From Baylisascaris procyonis (lineage: Eukaryota; Nematoda; Chromadorea; Rhabditida; Ascarididae): DNA of 64,000 bases. The DNA is taken from assembly GCA_037389465.1 (NCBI GenBank), contig JAZARR010000078.1, forward strand, positions 5,454,501 to 5,518,500, in the 5' to 3' direction. Position 1 is the first letter of the stretch, and the number at the start of each line of letters is the position of its first letter. Below the pieces are notes generated by a model that was given only the letters and a program-made list of their open reading frames with translations, ran no database searches and was not told the origin of the DNA. Shown one piece after another: positions 11,352 to 25,267 of the stretch. The translations under genes and the position numbers were made by a program.

Positions 11352-14300
11352 AAAAAAAAAACTTGTACTTCAGAGAGAACAATGCAGCACCAAGCTGGAA
11401 GTAAGAGTTATCTAAGGAAAGGCGATTTTGGATACTTTATAATAACGTCACCCGCTCATCTATAACGACAACAATTCATTCAGTGCAACTAGAATGGTAT
11501 TTCCTTATGGTGCTAATCTTTGATGTACTAACTGAATGCAGCTAGTAAACATTCCAGCAACTAAAGAAACGTACTTTGCTCGACAATGAAAAGTGAGCAT
11601 CTCAGCTATGTTTTACCTAAGAGTCTAGCCTCATCCTCTTCTCAAGCAAATGCTCGTCGAAAAATGGAAGATGTTTTTCTGTAAGTGGAGTCAGTAAATG
11701 TATATCTATAAGTTCATGGAGCACTGCTTCTCTATTTTCCTCTTTAAGTAGAACAGGTGTGTCCTATAAGGCGGCAATACCTCCCCTCCAGTGGGAAAAT
11801 TCTTTTGAAAAGATTAGTTCAGCAAGGAATCCTCAGCCTTCGACGGGTAGTCCTCGCTGATGATTTTGAATCCTTCTTAACGGAGCAAGCAATTATTGCA
11901 ACGCCCTCTCGAAAGGAGAGTTTTAGATGTGAGTGTTACCTCGCAGTAGATCCTCCATTTCCCACTCGGCTTAACCTTAATGTCATCCGAACAAATTCAT
12001 TTCCACTTCTATAAGCCATCTCCAAATGGAAATAGTGACACTGATTAAGCGCGCATTAAAACCCTATAGCATTTCGGCGATAGTGACCACAGATAATAGT
12101 CGAAACTGATTGTCGCTAAAGAAGGCGGCTAGTACTCGCAGTGCTCGCAAAGAAATTAACACTCGGTGGCGATGCGTTACCACCCCTTTGTATCTGTTTG
12201 GTCGCCCCATTAGACACACGCTAAACCGCTTATTCACTTCATCGCCACCTTCTTCATCAATATTCGCATTTACCTTTCAAGTAGCATTGTTACTGAACAC
12301 AAGCCACACGTATCTCACCAAATAACGAGTAATTTAACTGCACCATAATTTAAAACGTTAGGGAAGTCAATGTTTGGGGTATAGTAGAATAAAGTTGGGA
12401 AGCGGAGTGCTCGATATCTACAAAAAGTAAGGAATCATCAACCGCAACCGCACAGTAACAAAAACGAGTAGGGTTAGTTAACCATTAAAGAAAATAATGA
12501 ATATGCATTTAAATAGATGTGAATGAATCAAAATGAGCATCATTGTCGCTCAATTCAATAGCTGTATATAAGTACTGCTCACTTATTGACGAAAGCAGTT
12601 ACGAGACCAAAGAGGAATGAGTGCAGTTGTGAGATAAGTGATCTCAGAGTAAGCTTTGCAAGAGATATACAGACTACTTCAAGTACATCAAATTACAAAA
12701 TGCAATCACTATGAAAACTTACGCATCAATTTCTTCAATACAAGTGAGTAGCAGCTACATTGATAAAAGCCGCACTTGTAAGAAAGGGAAGCTTTGACAC
12801 CCAAATATATAAATTCATGCGCAGTTTCAAAAGGAAATTTGCGAAATTGTGTAAAAAGCCTAAAGTAGACTCGACTGAGGTGTGATAAAATACATCAGAA
12901 GAGATTCATTTCTATTAGCAATCGAACGCGATATTGAGACTTCATGGGATACAATAAATTTAGAATGTGACTTCATTTTCTGTTCCTTTGTTGAAAAACT
13001 AAAAGAGTTAAAAGTTAGCTTTTTCAAGGGATCGGATGAGTTTTCAAAGCCTTTAGCTCCCTGATAAAGCTCTATGAAGGCCCTTCAAAAACCAGAAATG
13101 CAGAAATTATAGTAGCTCAAGAACACCATGAACTTTTAGTGCAATCATAGCCTAGACACGCACACATACCTCTCTATATTACGTGAGAGTATTCATAAAA
13201 CACCAGAACTGTGAATAGATATAGCAGCGATGCTGCAGATATATTGAAGGATGCAGAGAATGATGCACTTTCGAAACAAATGCAGTTGAAAAGCACCTAC
13301 TTCGGGTGCAGAATTGGGGCCTAAAGAAGCCATTTTCCATGGTTCTATTACACATGTTGCTCCCAAGCAAAAAACTACTCGATACTTCGCTACACATAAC
13401 AACAGTGATACCCGCAGAGATCAACTGATGCAAATGGTTCCAGAAGATTTTGTAAAGCTAAAGAAAAATTTCAAACCATTGAATGTGGGCAGGATTCTGC
13501 TGCAAGCAATTGCGGAACCAGTAAATCATTATCGGTGCAGCATTTTCAACTCTGCATTTCCCCCACAATGCAGAAACTTAAGGCTTGCCCTCTTGCAAAT
13601 TCCCATTTTAAATTCCATATGATAATGCTTAGCGCAGCAAAATTTCGACTTCAGATGGTTATCACACTTTTTTTCGAAATTTCTGGCCTTTTATGTCTAT
13701 AAAATTTTAGAATTTTGTCGAATGTAAGGTTGAGCTCATTTCCTTTTCTTCATTGGCCACAGGCGCATAATTCTGCAACGACGACACTCCTGAGAAAAAC
13801 TCTTCAGAGCCAATTAACATAGCTAGCTGTTATGCGAAAACTTGTAAGACATCACTGTAGCGCATTCGGCTCGTAGACAGTATTTTATCAATGACGATTC
13901 TTCAAAGCGTTTGGAGGGTAAGATAAGGTTCTAAGGACGTGTAACTCCAACCCCAGATGATAACGCCTCACCGCTTATATGTTCCTGCTCCTCTTCCTCA
14001 TGTTGCGAAGATGCAATTCTGAAATGCGCCCAGAAATTAGCATTATTTCAGAAATGCAGCAAAGAATTCCCAGCGCAATATTGCCATCTCGCCGGTAGGT
14101 TTGAAAAGCAAACGGTATGTGCCAGTGATAAGGTGAATAAGAGGAAAAAATATATTACTGCGTTCCTTCGCAACGGCTTCCAAAAAGACGCAATTAACCT
14201 GTCGCTTAAGCTGCTGAAGGTGAAACAATTTATATATTAAATCCACTCGAAGACTTGAAAAGTGTTTTCTAAGTGCAGCAACTGACAACAAACGAAAATT

Positions 14301-17300
14301 CATGATCAGTTCGTTGTCCTAGCGAGAGGCAAACATCATCAAGAGGAAAGCTCAACTGAATGACATTCCTCATGCTTAAAGGTCATCCCCGAATTATTTG
14401 CCATTCTGCTCTCAGCAGTGCCAATGAGATCTCGCAGACTCCAGCAATTGATAGCTGTGGATTCATCCTTGGTGTTTCTGATACGTTTATTTAAAGCATA
14501 TTATTTAAAAATTACTACGTACCACTGTTTGCAGATAAGACTTCCCTCATCCTTTCTCCTTTGCTTACTGCAGAAACCTTCCCCCAGCTCTCGCCTCCCT
14601 CTCTCTTATCACTCTATCTCAGCTGTTTGCTGAAAACTCATTTATCAACTGCACATTCCACATTTTACAGAGTATGAGAACAAATCACTCATGCAGTGAG
14701 GCTCTAAAATATGCTTTCATCCAATTTTTTACAAGCGCTCAGTTAAGGGGCTAATTAGAAATGAAACCTGCCAGACGAAGAGAAGAGTTTTTGCACACGA
14801 AATAACGGGGTTCATTTAAACAGAAGTCACTGAGTAGCCGTTGTAAATGACTCTCCGAGTATGCGGTCATTATCATGCGTGCGCATCACTCCGCATTTAT
14901 ACTGCACATAGAGCACGAATAGTGGCCATGCTCCAAATGACCAACTGCGGTCATTTCATCGTTTGGGTGACGCATTTCTGATGGACTCCCAGCTTGTAAG
15001 CTAATGGTATGGAGAGGATTAATACTGGAAATGAGACATGAATCATTGGTAATTCCTGCAGAACAATAACTCTCGGTCCGTACTGTTCTAAAAAACACTA
15101 AATGAAGCAGCGATATTTAGTTTAACATATCATATGACATCAAACGTGACATTACTTGTACTATCATTCCAAATTGTCAGTCAATGAAGGAATTCGAAAA
15201 ATGGATAAGACAAAAAAAATGTGAGTGACTGAAGAATGCGAAGCAAATATGCGCACATAACCGCGCAAACGTAAGTTGCGCTGACTTACTGAAAGCCAAC
15301 CTCTTCATCATTCCATGTCGAGAAGGCAGACTATAAGTTTTCGCTCATCTCTTTCTCTCTTCCCCCACTCCCACACCCTCTTCTCGCTGCCCCAACAGTA
15401 CAACCTTTATCTGATATTAAACGAACCACCAATTTGAAAATCTTGCAAGGATAGAATTTAAAACCTTCTGTGGCTTGCACTAAAAAATTATTATAATTGC
15501 CCACCCTTGTCAACCTAAATGCCCTTAGATCTTACCTTCTACCCCTATCTAGAAAAAAATTATGTCTAAATGTCTAGAAACATGCAGTGACCCCATATCA
15601 TCGGCACCGGTCTACCGCGCTAATGAACCGACCACTTAAAAAAGAGAAAAAAAATTCAATGCACTCAAGAATATAAAAAGCTCTTCATGAAAGCGCCCAA
15701 AAAAGTTGACTTTAAATTGCATAACCTAAAACAGAACTTCAATAAGCACTAATATTCTTTAAAACAGATATTATGCAAATTACTTGCTCGGATGCGTTTA
15801 TTGGTGACGGTGGAATGTTAATAAGAAAGCAGAACAATGTGCACATTGTTATTTATTCGATGTGAAAAAAAAATATTTTTCTTTCTTTCTATAGAATAAC
15901 GTTTCGTTCACTCCGTAGATTATAACAAATGGATACAGAAAACGCAGCATATCGATCGATTATTGCACAGATAGTCGATCTTGTTTTAACTAAGAGAATT
16001 GCGAATATTTCTCAATACGCCTCATTCAATTAGGCAATAATGCTTCGAGCATACCTTCCAGCAAAATTCACTTAACAACATTACTTTCAATAAAGCGACC
16101 ATATGTTAGTCTCATCGCACGTAGTCTCCTACTTTTGGTGCGTTTCTGGAGGCCATAATGGAATCTTTCGACGAGAAATTGCGAGAAAACAGTCGCATTT
16201 CAGTCTAAAAATAAGCTTCAAATTCACTTCAGTGCGATCACTTTCTGGTAAGCATTTGGTTTTGATTTTCTACACCGGTTTATTTTCCAAAAAGACCGAG
16301 ATGATGCACTCAAGACAACCTACTGAGAAAAGGGACCGTCATAACAAACAACACCCACATATCACGTCCATTAAAATGTAGCACTGCAAGAATTCGAGAT
16401 GGCTGAAAAAACTGTGCTGCACAATAGAAAGCATAGTTACTGTGGTAACAGAAAACTTCATTACGTGGAAATACCTCTGATGGCCCCTCTTTCAGAGACC
16501 CTCAGAACTAGGAAACAAGTATTGCAGTTCTGTAAAAAACATACCTAAGGAATTCAAATGAAAGGTACCTTGAAAAGATATGCAAGTCGATGAGGATTTA
16601 TAGAGCGAATCGAATGATAACGAATACCTCTTCAATAAAATGAAGACAGAAAAGATTTATCATTGATTATTTTTCCAAACTTATTCGCATTTGTGAGTAT
16701 AGAGAGTGCTGATATCGTCTAAATAACAAACATGTAACTCCTTCTATGAGGGACTTCCCATAAGACGTAAAATTTTGATAACTGCAATAAACGCACTGAG
16801 AGAAATTGAAGACCAATGTTTGATGTAAGAAACATTTTATAGAAGAGATACCAGACGACATGCCAAAACTCAGGCAGTCCCCTTCTCCCCCTTCCCCACC
16901 TTCACCTCTTGAGTATACGCCATTCCTTCTTAAAAAATGCACCCATCTTACATATAAAACCCAAATGATGATTAAACGATATCAGTGAGACTTATATAAG
17001 TTAGCGGTGCGGCAATCGCGTATTTGTCATTCGATAAGATGTCAGAAACAAAGTTTCTAGCTGTCTCTCAACTATACTCAACCACTCGCCTTGTCTTTAT
17101 ACAACGAACTATGAATCTTCTTTATTGAACGAAAAGAGGGAGCTAAACAATGAAGGATGCTCATCCGATACGAGGACTCAATGCATCAATTTTAATTCTA
17201 CTCGATTCGTGAACAGGACAACAATGACGGCTCACAAGTTTGCCTTCTCCCTTTCTAAAGGACGGGGGAAGGCTGCCGGTAACTGTTTGGTAGATAGTGG

Positions 17301-19371
17301 AAACCCATCATTTAAGTTTGGTTTTAATGACTCAGGTAAGGCAGCAGTGGCAATTCAAACCACATCTCGCCCTCCAGATCCTGGGAGATCCGAGGCTGCT
17401 ACAAGAAATAGACTCCATGAGGGTGTTTCTCTGGCCTAAGATCGATTCAACGAACCCTCACTTATTTGGCAACCAAACGACAGAGTTAGAATAGCCTGAA
17501 GGGACATATGGAAGGGCGGACAGACAGACGCGCACATACGGCTGCGACGAATTTAACAATCCAAGAGCTTCTATCTGCGGCCGAAGAAATACATCTACAT
17601 CTCCTTTCCTTGAACATACTTTAGATTCATGCAGGGGAGATACATTAACAAGAAAACAATGCTCGACTCTATGAGGAACAGTCCACTCAGATACGTACGC
17701 TTGAGCTCAGCAAAGTAATTCCAACTTTAGCAGACACGAATAAACAGTGCACTTCCTATGAGCTTTATAACGTCACATGAGAAGACATTTTCATCTCTAT
17801 AACTCAGAAAAATGAGTTTCGAATTCTATAGAAACCATCGCAAGCGGCCGAAATCCCAAGTTTTGCGAAAAATGGCTATCAATCTGTGAAGGCAGCATGC
17901 AAATATTGAATCACTATAATGTATTTTGATGATACAAATCGTGCTGAGTTCAAAGCTAACTGGGCAATCTCTCATACCAATTCTTCAGCCGTGAAGCAAT
18001 CATGCGCCAATTTCATGTTTTTTGGAAACAGTGTGTCATTATAAGTAAGCACACAAGTATTGAAAACAACCCAAGTTTTCAGATTTTTGAAGAAAAGTTA
18101 TTGGGAAGAGAAATTTTCGATGTTATTTGATTTCACAGCGCAAAACATGATCTCTGGCATCTTGCCAATGACAGTCCTCGAACTGCCATGTGAACTTCCA
18201 GGGAAAAGTTTCACTGAAACACGCAATAAAAATTGTTCAACCACAAACTTCCATCGAAAATGGTAATGTGCAAGATATTTGGATATCGGAAGGGTCGGGG
18301 TGGAAGGGTGGAGTGGTAGTGGGACTGGAATACCTATATACGAACGAATAGTTGTGTACATGAGCTAAACCAAGAACAGGCATTGCTAAAATGCTGTAAA
18401 GCGTTCTTTTAAAGAGGTATGCACTCTGACAAGTAATGCGTCAACAAATAAGCAGATACATTTTGAAAAACAGCTATACTTTTTAACATTTATTTCAATA
18501 ACTGATAGAGGGTATGCACACTGTAATTTCAATAATTACGACGCGCAACTACTACGTACTAATTTTAAACGGAAGCAAGCTTGCTGCCTTTATGTGCAAT
18601 TAAAATTGAAGGTGAGAAGGATCATCCTATGAAGTAGAATACAGGTCAATCTTGAATGTCTACTTCTTGTCAGAGAGCGATGAAAATTTGAAATATCCAT
18701 AAACAGAAATTGTCGAGGGCCTCTTTTAAAGAAATGCATTACATTATATAAGTGCTGCTTAAATGCAACATAAAATTCACAACGAAACCGTTAACAGATC
18801 ATCATAAACATTTCAGCATATGCCTATGAACATAAAAAGACAGTGTACTACACACAACGAGTTGAATATAATTTTTAAAAGCCGAGTAAAAACCTCGAGA
18901 TATTCACTCACCTAGATCTTTCTCGAAGTTCTATTGAAACCAGAGAAAATTTAGAAATTGTCAAATTTTCGACAAGAAATAGGAAGAGTATTCAAGAATG
19001 AGACTTTCTGAGAGGTGAACTATTTCTTCAAGAATTTCAGGCGAGAGTGGGAAAAGGTATTTAAGAGGGTGAGGTGGAAGAAGAGGACTTTGTTTAAGGT
19101 TTTGCACTGTAATATTTCAATCAACCTATGATACTTTAGATGAAAAAATACAGGTATATAATGTGCTACTCTGTAGAAGATAAAAAAGTCATACAATTTA
19201 CGTTTAAAAGCACGCAAACGAGAACTTTTTATTCTGTTTTTCTATTTCACTATCTATATGAATAATTAAAGCGGGTGACAAATGCAACGTAGTGGAAAGT
19301 TGCGTAAGCAAAAAGGTGATGGTCGCCTACGGAAAGGGTGTGCCGTTAACAACGAAGGACATTTGAAGTAA

Positions 19372-19623
19372 ACGCGACTTTATGTGAATGCGCGACTGCC
19401 CGAAAACTACGATCAACTCACAATTGCACACGCCCACGTACCCGATTCACTGCCCGAATTGCACTCGTCTTCTACTCTGTGCAAACCGAACGACGGGTTG
19501 CCTTACAGCACTGTTTGCAAATATCTGGCAAGTCTAGGTCGTGGTGAATATCCACACTTCGAAGGTGTACGTTTGCGAAATGAAACGATTGCATGCAAAA
19601 TATTGCTTCCTATTCTTTATTGA
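19372..19623 (+). CDS. Unidentified open segment in a CpG-richer block
   Basis: The frame from 19372 to the TGA at 19623 is open for 83 codons. It has a natural-looking composition (for example LPENYDQLTIAHAHVPDSLP and GRGEYPHFEGVRLRNETIAC) and a higher G+C content than its surroundings. It has no ATG near its start, and an in-frame TAA sits directly upstream, so it could only be an exon or a degraded coding fragment. No clear acceptor is visible at its left end and no family was recognised. Chance remains a real explanation. Confidence 0.2.
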   Translation, partial: TRLYVNARLPENYDQLTIAHAHVPDSLPELHSSSTLCKPNDGLPYSTVCKYLASLGRGEYPHFEGVRLRNETIACKILLPILY

Positions 19624-20036
19624 TAACATCCTGCAGGTTATTAATTAGCGCTCTTCTCAGCGCTCTAAAAACAACTTTTATAACTGACTACGTATCGCAC
19701 AGGAAAGTTTCTCAAGAGCTGGAAGAGAAAAAAATCAAGATTCCAGGAACCCGGAAATAGAAGACGAATTTCAGCTCGACCTCAACAGACACTTTGAACT
19801 CGAAAAGAAGCATCATAATTGCGGAAATGTTGAATTGGTGTTTCGGTGCAACGCACTATTTCGATCAAAGAATGCAAGTCTTGTTTTCTGTATGCCGATT
19901 AAGATGGGAATGCAGACAACAAGGCGCGAACAAAAAACCAACTAAGATAAACGGATGCCGCCCTCATGTGACAATTTATATCTCTAAATTACGTTGTCGT
20001 CGATTTATCTAATCTGCATTTATCTGCATCCTACAT

Positions 20037-20597
20037 TCAAATTATAGCGAATCGGCGATCGCTCGGTAAGCGAATAAATCGTTGAAGAGGCGATGAACTA
20101 ATTGCGCAACTACTTTCGGCACAAAAACGTGACAACCGCCTAACAAGAATGACAACTGTGTGGAATGTGTCGTTGGCTTTGCTCTTTACTATAACAGACC
20201 ACCATGTTCGCGAGGAAAATTTAACGATCACGCCATCTACATAAATGGCGCCTTGCTTATCGTACTGATAAAATCGCCACTGCAAAGATGCTCTACGCGT
20301 TTTATAAATAGTAACGCTGAAGTGCGATTGTTGCAAAAGTCGACGTTTATAGCATATGCTGCGATCGTTGTTCGCAGTAAAGTCTTCACCACGTTCCCAT
20401 GCACTCAAATATTTACAGTTAAGGATTACAGGTTGGACTTCCAATACGCAAGACAACGCAATATTGGGTCAAAAGCACTGGAAACTAGGAACAATGCTTC
20501 AACTCTAATTCGCAGTTTAAATATCATCAATCGTTCGTTCGTTTCAATTAAAGCGAGTTCTTTTTTTCGAGGCAAAAATTGTCCTGCTGTGAAATGA
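20037..20597. other. Overlapping long frames on both strands, function unknown
   Basis: A plus frame of 145 codons (20160-20597) and a minus frame of 139 codons (20037-20456) overlap antisense in a CpG-richer block. Neither shows a recognised domain. The minus product includes YDKQGAIYVDGVIVKFSSRT and the plus product includes YNRPPCSRGKFNDHAIYING. At most one is likely to be coding. Both exceed the usual frame length in this composition, which is the only reason for listing them. Confidence 0.2.
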
Positions 20598-21525
20598 AGT
20601 GTCTACAGAAATATGAATCTTCTTCTCTCCTCATATCTATGTCTAGGTGAAAGACTGCTTATTCACTCTATCAGTAAGGTACTTTGTTTAAAAAGATCCT
20701 TATGAACGATATTCACTCCGAAATGAATTGCATCTGCCTATGCATTTTTAATTTACTCGAAAAAAATCCTTCTCGTCCTGTTTTCCTGTTATTTTAGGTA
20801 GTGAACTTCGTTGTTCTTTTTATTGCTCAGTTTAAATTTTAACAATTTCTTCACATTCCAGCGAAAATCTCTCCCTCTCCGTCATGAGGCAAAATTGCAT
20901 TCCTTATAAAATTTGCTGCAACAGTCGCAGATAATCACTAACAACAATATGTGGTTTTGAGACCCATTACTGTCAGATGAATAGTATCGAGTACTAATTC
21001 ATACTTTCACGGTTGAAATGTCCGTAGATTATACTTCTATAATAATTTTACGACAGAGTCAGTCTAGAGCACACATAACCTCAATCATATATTTTAGCTA
21101 CAGCTTCAGTGGCCGCCGAGGTGGCTTCACTAGCTTCACAGGCACTTACATATAAATACATATAGGTATAGGGCTTTGCAAAGATCCAAAAGTCTGCAAG
21201 TTATTCGAAATTCTTTTGACAAGTGAAAAAAATTTGCAGCTTCACTAAAAGCACTGAAAGTTTTCGAACAGAAAGGAAATGTTAAAATTTATGAAGTTTG
21301 GAATTTTAAGACTGCAAAACAGACGTACAATTTTTTGCGGCATTTTTGCAAGGTATTCATCAATGCTTCTCTAAATGTGCAAGCAGTTTTCAACTCTCAA
21401 ATGCAAATTCGAAGATTTTCGACGAAAGACGATAAAGTCGCTTCAAAAAGCACAGTGAAAATGCATAACGTGCGAACTACTACACAAAATGATGACTTGC
21501 GATATGCAGTACGATTTGATGAGGT

Positions 21526-21577
21526 AAGCGAGGGAGGGTGTCCATGAGGGGAGGGGGAGGCGAAGAGGGGAGGGGAC
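21526..21577 (+). other. G-rich purine tract
   Basis: Runs GGG, GGG, GGGG, GGGGG, GGGG and GGGG occur with short A spacers and two loops of about 9 bases. It is potentially quadruplex-forming and unusual in this AT-rich context. Confidence 0.6.
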
Positions 21578-24500
21578 TATGAACATAACCAATCACTGTA
21601 AAATCTTTTAGACTTCCGAAGTCAGCACATCGCACTTAACAATGCCCCATTGATGGTTAACGAGGTTAATGGTTGGTGCCTTTGAAGGAAAAAAATGAGG
21701 CTCGATGCAGCACAGTTTGATTGGCTCTTAGAACATGAGAGCCTGCAATAAAGCCTGCCAATGGGATGTCATCGTGCACAACGGATGCTTTGTTTGCGAA
21801 GAATCGCCTGAAGCTTTTGGCACCCTGCAACAGTCATTCAGTGCCAAATTTCGCACCACAACGTCAACAAAGTGCAAAACTGTCTAATGGGCAATACTTT
21901 TGAAGGTTTAAACTTGCAATTATAACCTTCCCTTTGTGACGAACCTAAAGAAACTGAAAGATTGCTAGTTGAAACGTTTCTTGTTATACTCTTCGCAATC
22001 TTTACGGTCACATTAAAGTCAAACGGCAGCTAAACCTATTCCTATTGCAAAAATCCTCTAAAAATACGAGTACATAACCGACTTGAAATAATGTATGGTG
22101 AGTAGTGATGAGCACATTAAGCACGGAAATGAGCAATGACGATATTGCCATTTGTACGAGATACCTCATGTTGCGTTGTTTTAGTTGCTGATTATAGTAT
22201 GTGTCACCGTGATCGTTTTTGCTCAGCTAGTGTTAAAATGCACAGTGGTGTTTCATTGTCATGTTGCTTCAGGCGTTCTCTTTGCTTCACATGAATGCAT
22301 TTTACTCATTCATACATGAATTAACGAATGTTGTGCTCATTTACCGATGCGCTGGCACAGCAAGAATTAAAAAAATTTGGGTAACCTAGCCAACACCTTG
22401 TCACTGTGTTCGCCTACAAAACAAGCTGGATTAAAATTAGGAACACTCTTCCATGGTAAATATACCTTATGTTCCTTATAGTATATTGCGTTACAGAACA
22501 AACCTACCAATTCTACCAAAAACCTATCGATTCCTAGTAGTGCAGTATGGGTATACCAGGTCCATGCAAAACTACGATTACAGCCTCGTTAGATACTAAG
22601 AATGAGAAAGAATGTTAGATACAACTTACAATTACGACCTATTGCAGAAACAAAGAGTAAAAGAAAAAAGCAGTGCTAAACAGGGAGCACCAATGTTGCC
22701 TGCCGTGTAGAATATGTTAGGTCAAAAAAATTAACTGGTGAAGAAGGCGAAATTTATGCGACACATTTCTCAATTATTTTTGAAAATTGAAAAAAAAATT
22801 CCACCAATAAATAACTCCTAAAACAAGCAGTAATTACGAGCTCAAAAGCTCAGAAAGTGCCACGATTGAAATCTATTATTTTATTTTGTACAAAGAGTTG
22901 AAGGAAAGGAACCGGTTGACTCAAAATAAGGATAGACAACCACGATTGCTGGAAAAAAGAACAGCTGAGTGGGATGCGCCATAACGAGTATCTAGCTTGG
23001 TTTGAGCAAAAAAAAGTGTGGCACAACATTGCGCTTTAATGCGATGTGAACTGCATAGCGATTGCAGATGTGGAGTAGCTCTTTTTTTTGCTGGCTCTTT
23101 AGTGAGTGCTACAACTAGTTGTTGCCATTCTCGAGCATCTGCCCTTCGAATCGAACACGACGGATACTTCACTCATTGTGGCATTTGCCATACCCACATT
23201 TCACACTTTTACCCATAAGTTGCTTCATCAAGTGCAACACTAACCGTAATGTTTCCGAAAATGATACTCTCTCATCACTTTCACTGTCACTTTAAATTGT
23301 TTACTATAGCTATTAGCATTCAAACGTCTGAACTTACGCGACAAGCACGATGTTTTGAAAGTTAAGATAACCGGATAAAACTGTCCAACTTATCACATTA
23401 AGCGTGAATTTAAAACACTCTTTTGACCCGTCTCGCTGGGACTCATCCAAGCGGGTTAAACTGAAAAAGAAGGCAGTAGAAAAGAATACTGAATAATCGA
23501 CGGATTCTGATCATCAACCTTCATAATGTTCATAGTGACCATCAAATCTAATGGGCTAACAAGAGGAAATACGGAGAAAAACGCACAGCAAGATTGACTA
23601 GAAACACATGCTAGCATACACTGATTAGCCAGCGTTCAACCTGGGTGCAGCAGTTACCCTCGTCAGCTACACTTAGACTTGAATGGGCAGTCCCGAATCC
23701 CAAACATAGAACCACCACGCTTCATTCTAGGTATTTCCAACTGCCCATGCTGCATATTCTCACTTTTTGTCGTTAACGCTCCCCAAACTTCCCCTTTATT
23801 ATACTCCATATGCGGTGGCATCCGGTTCGGTTTGCAAAAGGCAGCATGAGCAGCATGCGACAAGGGACAACATACGACTTAGCGTTATCGCACACCCCCT
23901 CCTTCCCTCCTCTATAAGAGAATCAAGACATTTCATGCTAAAGTGGACGGTGTTACTCAGGAAGATGTAACTCAGGAAAATGGCTCAAAGATCAGAGAAC
24001 ATCCTATTTTTGGAACACTGCCGAAAATTTTAAAAATTAAGTCTTCTTTTGAATAAAGCAGAAGTCACCATATTTCATTTCAGGATTAAAGGTGACAGGC
24101 GCATTTGTTTACAGGACCAAATAGCGCTGCTAACAGAACGTTGCGAAAATTTTGAATTCTCATAAATTTTTCTGTAATGGAGCGACGTCGATGAAATTTG
24201 GTTCTGGGAGGAAAATGACAGCTCTTCCCTTTTTGGAAATGCGCCACAAATCCTAGAATAGCATTAATTTTTTAAAAGAGGAAATGATCACAGAATTTGG
24301 TGCTATGAAGTTAATAAAGAAGTGGTTTTGTCATTATTAAACAGCAGCTTCCATTTCTCGAACTTCCCTTAGAGATGCCTTCGAGCGCCATTACTCAGAT
24401 TGCTTGATGCATTATGCAAAGAACATAGTTATTATATGCCCATTTCGCATAGCTCTTGCTTGCTCTATTAGCCAGTGATTTAAAAAATAGTACTCGCAAC

Positions 24501-25267
24501 CATTTAGCTCATCAAAAAGTGCATAAAACATCTGAGAATATGAAACTACTTAGGGAGCTAACGTGGAATTTTCACTGCAATAGTGATACAAACCATTTCA
24601 TAGGGACCGCAAAACCGCGATAGGCCAAAATAATGTATCTGCCTTGAAGATGGTGGCAGCTTTGAACGTCACTATGAGCTTTCTAAGGGTCAAGCGCTGT
24701 AAGCTTCGTCGCTAAAATAAACCAGTGCTACGACCAAATTTTTATAGAGTGTTGCTCCCATCGAGAATGTTAGCTCTTAGCGTCGCGCCCACTGTCACGG
24801 ACGCTTAGGCTCGTTATACGCAGAAACTCACAGGCGTCAGGTTTGCAAAATCTCTCATAGACATTACAGTATTCATAATTTCATAATCAACAAAACTTCT
24901 TTCGAGCCAAATCGGAAGGATTGTAATTCAGTAGTAATATACAATAATACAGCACGAAGATACATAGTCGAAACAGTAGTACAGAGTCATAATACCTCGG
25001 TGTACTTTTTACTACCCCTTCCAACATGAAGTGATTCCAACAACCAGCTGCCTTCCCAAATCACTAAATGACGTTTCATATAATACAGTACGAACAGTTC
25101 ACATTGGAAGTCAAGCTGTCCTCAGGAACACGTTTCTTTTATTCAAGCGCTGTTTTCACACTATTCAAAAAGTGCACATTGGCCAAGCAATCTAAAATAT
25201 CATCACAAACGCATTTATTCTCTAATTGTCCTTCGATGTTGTCAACCATTTTCCGGCATTGTGATTC

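Larger units (their letters stand above)
10480..25260. other. Long gene-poor stretch with unassigned open segments
   Basis: No gene could be identified. Local points of note: a plus-strand segment near 11846-11928 ending at T|GTGAGT that reads DDFESFLTEQAIIATPS; a plus-strand segment near 17240-17336 ending at CAG|GTAAGG; and a CpG-richer block at 19.3-20.6 kb with open frames on both strands. None could be tied to a family or a phase-consistent neighbour. Much of the rest is T/A-rich sequence with recurrent TTTGCA/GAAATTTT words. Confidence 0.35.
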
